NCBI GenBank assembly: GCA_031127185.1
Contig: JARIET010000174.1
Span: forward strand, 1 to 6,274
Source of the DNA: Gemmatimonadota bacterium
GTDB taxonomy: Bacteria > Gemmatimonadota > Gemmatimonadetes > Gemmatimonadales > Gemmatimonadaceae
Direction of reading: 5' to 3'
Length of the DNA: 6,274 bases
Shown here: in pieces, positions 1 to 4,626 of the stretch
Position numbering within the stretch: the stretch's first letter is position 1
Layout: each line of letters begins with the position of its first letter
The notes under the pieces: generated by a model
Seen by the model: only the letters and a program-made list of their open reading frames with translations
Database searches by the model: none
Told to the model about the DNA's origin: nothing
Translations under genes and position numbers: made by a program

Positions 1-1
1 A

Positions 2-172
2 ATCGCCGAGGCCATGGGCGATCCCACACGGGCTGTCGCAGAGGCGAAGCTTTTTCTGGCGACGTATGACAAACCCAGCCCCCGCGCCAAGCCTTGGGTG
101 ACCGAGGCTGAGGAGCGGATCAAGCGGATGGGCGGCTCGGTCGAACCTGCGCCACGCAAGGCTACCCCCTGA
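2..172 (+). CDS. C-terminal end of an unrecognised protein, possibly a TPR-like helical domain (5' partial)
   Basis: The reading frame is open from base 2 to a TGA at 170-172 and gives 56 residues; the start lies outside the window. The visible tail is mostly helical in character: an Ala-rich helix (DPTRAVAEAKLFLATYDK), a short Pro/Ser linker, a second charged helix (WVTEAEERIKRM), then a basic, Pro-rich end. A pair of amphipathic helices of this size would fit the last TPR-like repeat or a capping helix of a helical domain, but no diagnostic motif is present, so the function is unknown. The codons are rich in G/C at the third position, like the neighbouring genes, which supports real coding. 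An 85-base gap separates it from the downstream peptidase gene on the same strand. Confidence 0.6.
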   Translation: MAEAMGDPTRAVAEAKLFLATYDKPSPRAKPWVTEAEERIKRMGGSVEPAPRKATP

Positions 173-186
173 CGCGAATCGGTACC

Positions 187-208
187 TCGGCAATCGCCAA
201 CTTGCCGA
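187..208 (+). other. Small hairpin between the upstream gene and the peptidase gene
   Basis: A 7-bp perfect inverted repeat (tcggcaa at 187-193, ttgccga at 202-208) encloses an 8-base loop. A run of five T lies at 220-224, 11 bases after the stem. That gap is too long for a standard intrinsic terminator, so this could be a weak terminator for the upstream gene, a binding site, or chance. Confidence 0.25.
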
Positions 209-245
209 ACGACTGATAGTTTTTCGCTGTACCCGCTTCCCAATC

Positions 246-249
246 GGAG
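246..249 (+). promoter_or_regulatory. Ribosome binding site of the peptidase gene
   Basis: GGAG lies 8 bases before the ATG at 258. It fixes the start that yields a complete signal peptide. Confidence 0.6.
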
Positions 250-257
250 CCCGTTCC

Positions 258-1895
258 ATGCGCCTGCGTTCACTCCTGCTCGTTGCCCTGTTCGCCCCCC
301 TCGTCCTCCCGGCCCAGGGCCGCGGTGGCGGCGCCAACTGGGCCGATTCCATCAAGTTCAAGTACTCCGCCTCTCCGCAGCTCGAGAAGCTGAAGGCCGA
401 AGCAAGCGCTGAGATCGACAAACAGGCCAAGCTCATTCAGGTGATGGTCGACAAAGTCTTCTCGTTCGCCGAGCCTGGATTCCAGGAGTTCGAGACGATG
501 AAGTACCTCACAGGGGTCCTTGAGAAAGAGGGCTTCAAGATCACGCGCGGCTACGCGGGAATGCCGACCGCTTTCGTGGCACGCTGGGGCTCGGGCAAGC
601 CCGTGATCTCCCTCGGCTCCGACATCGACGACATTCCGCAGGCGAGCAACAAGCCCGGCGTCGGCTATCACGATCCGATGATCGCTGGCGCTCCGGGTCA
701 CGGCGAAGGTCACAACGCCGGCATGCCGCTCAACGTCGCCGCTGCCATCGTGGTCAAGAAAATCATGGAGCGCGACAAGATTCCGGGCACGCTCGTCCTC
801 TGGCCCGGCGTCGCCGAAGAACTGATGAGCGGCAAGGCCTGGCTCGTGCGAGAGGGCCTCTTCAAGGACGTCGACATCACCATCTTCACCCACGTCAGCA
901 ACGACCTCGGCGTGTCGTGGGGCCAGAGCAGCAGCAACGCGCTCATCTCGGCGATCTTCAAGTTCAAGGGCTCAAGCGCGCACTCCGCCGGCGCACCCTG
1001 GCGCGGCAAGAGCGCCCTCGATGCCGTGATGCTGATGGGCCAGAGCTGGGAGTACAAGCGCGAGCACCTCGATCTCCCGCAGCGCTCGCATTACATCATC
1101 CTCGACGGTGGTGACCAGCCGAACGTCGTTCCGTCAACGGCCAGCATCTGGTTCTACTTCCGTCATCTCGATTACGATCGCACGATGGCGATGTTCGACG
1201 ACGCCAAGAAGATGGCTCAGGGCGCCGCGATGATGACCGGGACGCAGGTGGACACAGTCATGATGGTCGGTTCCGGATGGAGCGCACACTTCAGCCGTCC
1301 GGTGGCCGAGGCAATGTACGCGAATATCGCCAAGGTCGGAATGCCGAAGTGGGACGAAAAGGATCAGGCCCTCGCGCGTGGCCTGCAGAAGGAACTCGGC
1401 CAGCGCGAAACCGGGCTCTCCAACGCCACAGGCGGTAGCCTCGGTGGCCCAGCCTCTGAGGCGAGTCGCACTGGCGGTGGATCCGACGACATCGGCGACG
1501 TGGCATGGTCGGGCCCAACAGTCACGCTGCGGTTCCCGTCCAACATTCCCGGTACGCCTGGCCACAACTGGGCCAACGCCGTGGCAATGGCAACGCCCAT
1601 CGCACACAAGGGTGTCGTTCAGGGCGCCAAGGTGCAGGCGATGACCATCCTCGACATCCTGCTGACGCCGCAAATCGTGACCGATGCGCAGACCTATTTC
1701 GCCGAGCAGACGCGCACGGTGAAGTACAAGCCGTTCTTTGCTGCCACCGACCAGCCGCCCATTTGGTTGAACAAGGAACGAATGGAGAAGTTCCGGCCGG
1801 AGATGGTGAAGTTCTACTACGACGAAACGAAGTTTTCGACCTACCTGGAGCAGCTCGGCATCACGTATCCGACGCTGCGGCGCATCGTGCCGTAA
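258..1895 (+). CDS. Exported M20-family metallopeptidase / amidohydrolase, AbgB-like
   Basis: This 545-residue protein is predicted to hydrolyse amide bonds of N-acyl amino acids or small peptides using a two-metal centre. It resembles aminobenzoyl-glutamate utilisation protein B. Residues 1-20 form a Sec signal peptide with likely cleavage in LPA|QG, so it acts outside the cytoplasm, unlike E. coli AbgB. Family landmarks seen: SDIDDIP (D122, D124) in the metal-supporting strand, GHGEGHN (147-153), the catalytic/ligand pair E187-E188, H212, the dimerisation-domain start AHSAGAPWRG (H242), SDDIGDVAW (409-417) as in AbgB, and the C-terminal TPGHNW His436. The Cys usual in GHxCGH is Glu150 here. 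A Gly/Ser-rich stretch lies near residues 395-408. The length exceeds AbgB (about 480) because of the leader and longer ends. The ATG at 258 is preceded by GGAG (246-249) at 8-base spacing. The real substrate cannot be read from the sequence. Confidence 0.93.
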   Translation: MRLRSLLLVALFAPLVLPAQGRGGGANWADSIKFKYSASPQLEKLKAEASAEIDKQAKLIQVMVDKVFSFAEPGFQEFETMKYLTGVLEKEGFKITRGYAGMPTAFVARWGSGKPVISLGSDIDDIPQASNKPGVGYHDPMIAGAPGHGEGHNAGMPLNVAAAIVVKKIMERDKIPGTLVLWPGVAEELMSGKAWLVREGLFKDVDITIFTHVSNDLGVSWGQSSSNALISAIFKFKGSSAHSAGAPWRGKSALDAVMLMGQSWEYKREHLDLPQRSHYIILDGGDQPNVVPSTASIWFYFRHLDYDRTMAMFDDAKKMAQGAAMMTGTQVDTVMMVGSGWSAHFSRPVAEAMYANIAKVGMPKWDEKDQALARGLQKELGQRETGLSNATGGSLGGPASEASRTGGGSDDIGDVAWSGPTVTLRFPSNIPGTPGHNWANAVAMATPIAHKGVVQGAKVQAMTILDILLTPQIVTDAQTYFAEQTRTVKYKPFFAATDQPPIWLNKERMEKFRPEMVKFYYDETKFSTYLEQLGITYPTLRRIVP

Positions 1896-1947
1896 AGCCC
1901 GGACTCGGCCGGGATCTCAGCACTCTCGGTTGAAGCATTCGACATAA

Positions 1948-1991
1948 ACAAAGGCATCACACAACGAATCTGGCTTGTGTGATGCCTTTGT
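1948..1991. terminator. Bidirectional intrinsic terminator between convergent genes
   Basis: A perfect 17-bp inverted repeat (acaaaggcatcacacaa at 1948-1964, ttgtgtgatgcctttgt at 1975-1991) surrounds a 10-base loop (1965-1974). Both outer flanks of the GC-containing stem are A/T-rich, giving TTTGT-type tracts in each direction. It lies 52 bases after the peptidase stop on the + strand and 83 bases after the propeller stop on the - strand, as expected for a shared terminator of converging genes. Confidence 0.85.
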
Positions 1992-2074
1992 CGTGTGCTC
2001 TTGTTCTGGTTTGATGATCTAGCCGCGAAGCCGAGACCCTGGTCAGTGCAGCGGCGAACCCGCAATGCCGCGCA

Positions 2075-3229
2075 TCAACGCACGACCGGCATCACGGCCA
2101 CGTACTCCACGCCGTCGCTGTCGCGGCGGAGCACGAGCGCGGTGTGCTCGTCGCCGCCAAGCAGCTGCCAGTTCTTATGAATCAAGAGCCGGGCGATGAC
2201 GCGGCCCGCTGCCGGGTTGAGCACGAACCAAGACGCCATTGAGTCCGCGCGCACCGGAAACGCCCGCAACCAGACGTTCGGCCCCATCACCCGCAACGAT
2301 TCGATCGTCGAGAGTTCGCGCGGAATCGGGAAGCCGGAGCCGAAGACGGCGTTCAGCCGCGACTCTGTGTCCGGATCCGGACCACTCCGTTTGCTGAGAG
2401 CAATCAGCGAGTCGCGATGTAGCGTCACGCCTGTCCGATCGAAGGGCGGCCGACTGATAGGGAGCGCGATTCTCGTGCTCGGCTGATCGGTGCCAAGGCC
2501 GATCTCTACCGTGTTCCCGCCGCGCGGCATGTAAACAATCCGTCCATCGACGGATGCTACGAGCGTTTCACCGAGGAACGGAGTGCGATACACTGTCGTT
2601 CCTTCTAGCGTGAAGGTACGGCCTCCCTCCGTCTTGGTCAGCGCCTGCCGGTAGACGTAGGACACGCCCCAGGCTCGCCGGCCGAGTTCGGTAAGCGTGC
2701 GCGTTGTGGCGTCAAAGAGCCCGATGTTTGCAGTATCGGTGATTATCCCGTCTGGTGCGTCCAGTCGATTCGGCGCGTAGGTGATGATGAACCGACGCGC
2801 GCTCATCGGCCCACGAACTGTCGCCATCGTCTCACGCGGCCCTGTGGGTTGCACGGTGTAGAGCGGCGTGCCCTCGGCGCGCCAGGCGATGATCCGCGAG
2901 CCCGGACCACCGATCGCGATGACCGTGTCGCCAAAAGCGTACAGCGACGCGAGGGTCTCGAATGCACCCGGGCCTGCGCCCTTGCGCCCGAATGTTCGCA
3001 CCTGCTTCCCTCCCGCGTCGACAATCACGATGCGCGAGTTTCCGCCGTCGCCTATGGCGATCTGCCCATTCGGGAGCAGTGCCGCGCCACCGATGCGAAA
3101 GAACTCAATCGCGCCGTCACGGCCAATCTCCACCCGCGGATCGCCGAATTTCCACTCGGGGAGCGGCGGCTGCGCACTCGCGGGCGCTGCAATGAGCAAC
3201 CCCGCGGCGAACGCAGATCGCGCGAGCAC
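2075..3229 (-). CDS. Secreted NHL / 6-bladed beta-propeller protein
   Basis: Function is not known. Starting at the GTG at 3229-3227 the protein has 384 residues. Residues 1-19 form a Sec signal peptide (Ala/Leu-rich core, likely cleavage ASA|Q), so it is exported. The clearest repeat is an NHL-type blade at about residues 47-90: LLPNGQIAIGDGGNSRIVIVD followed by a turn, then RTFGRKGAGPGAF. A weaker repeat follows (GDTVIAIGGPGSRIIAWRAEG), and later blades are diverged. Such propellers usually bind ligands or proteins, and no catalytic motif is visible. The frame is open further upstream to an ATG at 3283, but that start overlaps the channel gene by 55 bases and buries the leader behind about 18 charged residues. 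The GTG overlaps the channel stop (TAGTG, one shared base), which suggests translational coupling. It is the last gene before the 1948-1991 terminator. Confidence 0.85.
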   Translation of the reverse strand: MLARSAFAAGLLIAAPASAQPPLPEWKFGDPRVEIGRDGAIEFFRIGGAALLPNGQIAIGDGGNSRIVIVDAGGKQVRTFGRKGAGPGAFETLASLYAFGDTVIAIGGPGSRIIAWRAEGTPLYTVQPTGPRETMATVRGPMSARRFIITYAPNRLDAPDGIITDTANIGLFDATTRTLTELGRRAWGVSYVYRQALTKTEGGRTFTLEGTTVYRTPFLGETLVASVDGRIVYMPRGGNTVEIGLGTDQPSTRIALPISRPPFDRTGVTLHRDSLIALSKRSGPDPDTESRLNAVFGSGFPIPRELSTIESLRVMGPNVWLRAFPVRADSMASWFVLNPAAGRVIARLLIHKNWQLLGGDEHTALVLRRDSDGVEYVAVMPVVR

Positions 3230-3813
3230 TATTCGCTGCCGCTCAGCAGAATCTTCTCGATCCGCGCATCCGGGACGAGCCACATGACCTCCACGGCCAG
3301 ATAGAGCGCCACGGCGATGTACGGATGCACGAACGCGAGCCCGATTGCCGCGAGATAGATCAGAAGCGACGCTTTCCCCTTGATGTCGCTGCCCAGCGCC
3401 TTGGCCAGATGCGAATCATCACCGTGATGCGCTACGAGCGAACGCGTGAGAAGAAAGTAGGCAAACCCCGCGCCGCAAAGCATCACCCCGTAGATGGCCG
3501 TGGGCGTCGTGGCAAAGTGCGACTCGCCCATCCAGAGGGTACCGACCGGAACGAGCGAAAGCCAAAACAGCAGGTGCGAGTTGGCCCAGAGAATCTTGCC
3601 ATTCACCCGCTTCACAGCCTGCATGAGGTGGTGATGGTTGTGCCAGTAGATGCCGAGGAAAATGAAACTCATCAGGTACGCCAGCAGCGGCGCCGTGAGC
3701 GGCTTCAAGTCGGCGAGCTCGTGCCCCTCAGGCACCTTGATCTCAAGAATCATGATCGTGATGAGGATTGCCATCACGCCATCGCTGAATGCTTCGAGGC
3801 GGTTCTTGTGCAT
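3229..3813 (-). CDS. TMEM175-family (DUF1211) potassium/cation channel protein
   Basis: This is a 194-residue integral membrane protein. The family signature RxxxFSDG is present at the N-terminus (R5, F9-S10-D11-G12) and leads into the pore-lining first helix (about 11-27). Five further hydrophobic segments follow at about 41-57, 73-96, 104-126, 148-163 and 164-182, giving the six-helix layout usual for single-domain bacterial TMEM175 proteins. A His-rich YWHNHHHL stretch follows helix 2 (56-63). Bacterial members are known as K+-permeable, tetrameric, leak-like channels without the classical selectivity filter; conduction by this one is inferred from family. The ATG at 3813 sits 8 codons before FSDG, as usual in the family, but lacks a clear Shine-Dalgarno sequence. 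It lies 46 bases downstream of mazF and shares one base with the propeller start, so it is probably expressed from the mazE side. Confidence 0.92.
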   Translation of the reverse strand: MHKNRLEAFSDGVMAILITIMILEIKVPEGHELADLKPLTAPLLAYLMSFIFLGIYWHNHHHLMQAVKRVNGKILWANSHLLFWLSLVPVGTLWMGESHFATTPTAIYGVMLCGAGFAYFLLTRSLVAHHGDDSHLAKALGSDIKGKASLLIYLAAIGLAFVHPYIAVALYLAVEVMWLVPDARIEKILLSGSE

Positions 3814-3859
3814 TCGCGGAATCTGGTGTGAATGCGGCGCCCGTCAACCAGCGTCGAGA

Positions 3860-4189
3860 TTACTCGGCGAACATCTCGCGGAGGGTGGCGAGCGCGGCTT
3901 TGAGTGCTTGAGGGGACACTGCGCCGGAGCTGCGCCGCAGCCGGCGAAAGTGAAAGCAGTCGAGTTGATCAAGTACGATGTGGTTCTCCAGGCCATCGAC
4001 CGTACACGCGACACGGTACGGATACGGGTGGCTTCCACGACTCAACGGCGCGGCGAGAACGGTAGTCTCGGATGCGTTTATGCTGTCGGGAGACAAGACC
4101 ACCCACGGCCGATCCTTCTTAATCTCGTGGCCGATCGGCCTGCGGTGGCCGACAATCCGCACAATCTCCCCGCGGCGAATGGCACTCAT
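3860..4189 (-). CDS. mazF: MazF/PemK-family toxin (endoribonuclease)
   Basis: A 109-residue protein of normal MazF length. MazF toxins are cytoplasmic, dimeric mRNA interferases that cut at short sequence motifs and arrest growth. Family landmarks seen: RRGEIVRI as first strand (5-12), the loop leading to KKDRPWVVLSP (24-34) with Arg27 at the position of the catalytic Arg, PLSRGSHPYPYRV (48-60) with Ser50 near where many members carry catalytic Thr, VLDQLDCF (matching the ADQVKSI region) and the C-terminal helix AVSPQALKAALATLREMF. The start is the ATG at 4189: it gives the canonical N-terminus, overlaps the mazE stop as ATGA, and has AAGG 7 bases upstream (4200-4197). The frame stays open upstream to 4303, but that part is an Arg-rich shadow of mazE. 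The cleavage motif cannot be predicted. Confidence 0.9.
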   Translation of the reverse strand: MSAIRRGEIVRIVGHRRPIGHEIKKDRPWVVLSPDSINASETTVLAAPLSRGSHPYPYRVACTVDGLENHIVLDQLDCFHFRRLRRSSGAVSPQALKAALATLREMFAE

Positions 4190-4452
4190 TTGTCGACCTT
4201 GACCCAGAAGTCGGACCAGTCTTCCTCGGGAAGGTGGTCCTCGAAGTCGTCGTCGTCTTCGTACGCTTCGTGCTTCGCCATATGCAGCGCCGCCTCCGCC
4301 CACCCTTCGCGCACGGCTTTCACCCGCGCAATCACGATTTCACCCTTCCGCACCCGAAGCTCAACCTCGTCTCCAAGCCCCGCTTCCTCGATGACCGACT
4401 TCGGCAGCCGAATTCCGCGTGAGTTGCCGATTTTGACCAGTTTCGCCCGCAT
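4186..4452 (-). CDS. mazE: MazE-type antitoxin with AbrB/SpoVT DNA-binding domain
   Basis: An 88-residue protein. Residues 1-45 are a swapped-hairpin AbrB/MazE domain: KLVKIGNSRGIRLPKSVIEEAGL, then DEVELRVRKGEIVIARV. It dimerises and binds operator DNA. The C-terminal half is acidic (EDDDDFEDHLPEEDW, about 66-80) and ends in an aromatic tail (WSDFWVKV). This is the kind of flexible segment that wraps and blocks the MazF dimer, and it compares with the IDW...W end of E. coli MazE. The start at 4452 is chosen because GGAGG (4461-4457) sits 4 bases upstream and the ORF then begins right at the AbrB fold; a longer frame to 4518 would add 22 residues running through the operator. It overlaps mazF by four bases (ATGA). 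Together the two proteins should form a neutralised, autoregulated complex. Confidence 0.9.
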   Translation of the reverse strand: MRAKLVKIGNSRGIRLPKSVIEEAGLGDEVELRVRKGEIVIARVKAVREGWAEAALHMAKHEAYEDDDDFEDHLPEEDWSDFWVKVDK

Positions 4453-4456
4453 CCCA

Positions 4457-4461
4457 CCTCC
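4457..4461 (-). promoter_or_regulatory. Strong ribosome binding site of mazE
   Basis: On the - strand GGAGG precedes the ATG at 4452 by 4 bases (GGAGGTGGG then ATG). It is the best Shine-Dalgarno sequence in the window and decides the mazE start. Confidence 0.7.
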
Positions 4462-4488
4462 GAATGTAATTACATAGTAATCACATTC
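4462..4488. promoter_or_regulatory. Candidate MazE/MazEF operator: 27-bp near-perfect dyad
   Basis: The arms gaatgtaattac (4462-4473) and gtaatcacattc (4477-4488) are inverted repeats with one mismatch in 12, around the 3-base centre ata. Nested in it is a perfect 12-bp palindrome (atgtaattacat, 4464-4475). The same motif also reads as direct copies gtaattacat (4466) and gtaatcacat (4477), 11 bases apart, one helical turn. It is AT-rich in a GC-rich region and sits 10 bases upstream of the mazE ATG, overlapping the expected promoter. AbrB-type antitoxins typically repress their own promoter from such sites, so autoregulation is inferred. Confidence 0.65.
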
Positions 4489-4588
4489 CGGACCGTTTGC
4501 GAGCAGTCGCGAGCGCATTCGCCAACGCTATCGGCAGATCAACACGCTGTCATCGTCTTTTCCGACAAGAACGTAGCGTTTCCTCGCC

Positions 4589-4618
4589 TTGCGAATGTGC
4601 GGTGCGAATGGCGACAAT
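4589..4618 (+). promoter_or_regulatory. Weak candidate promoter of the Fe-S flavoprotein gene
   Basis: TTGCGA (4589-4594) and GACAAT (4613-4618) each match 4 of 6 sigma70 consensus bases, with an 18-base spacer. Initiation would fall about 7-8 bases further on, at or next to the ATG at 4627. No Shine-Dalgarno sequence precedes that ATG, so a leaderless or near-leaderless mRNA is possible. The evidence is weak. Confidence 0.25.
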
Positions 4619-4626
4619 CATTAGAT

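Noticed and set aside
270..1673. Several - strand open frames inside the peptidase gene
   Set aside because: The + strand frame carries a full set of M20 motifs and a signal peptide; the reverse frames are shadows.
1898..1913. Small hairpin cccgg/ccggg right after the peptidase stop
   Set aside because: It has only 5 bp of stem and no T tract. The 1948-1991 hairpin is the convincing terminator.
4190..4303. N-terminal extension of mazF to an upstream ATG at 4303
   Set aside because: The extra 38 residues are Gly/Arg-rich out-of-frame mazE sequence. The ATG at 4189 gives the normal MazF N-terminus and the ATGA overlap.
3325..4477. Two + strand open frames antisense to the channel and mazEF genes
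   Set aside because: They lie opposite well-supported genes with TMEM175, MazF and MazE signatures, and their products show no recognisable domain.
4453..4518. N-terminal extension of mazE to an upstream ATG at 4518
   Set aside because: It would translate through the operator dyad and bypass the strong GGAGG site directly before 4452, and the AbrB fold begins at 4452.
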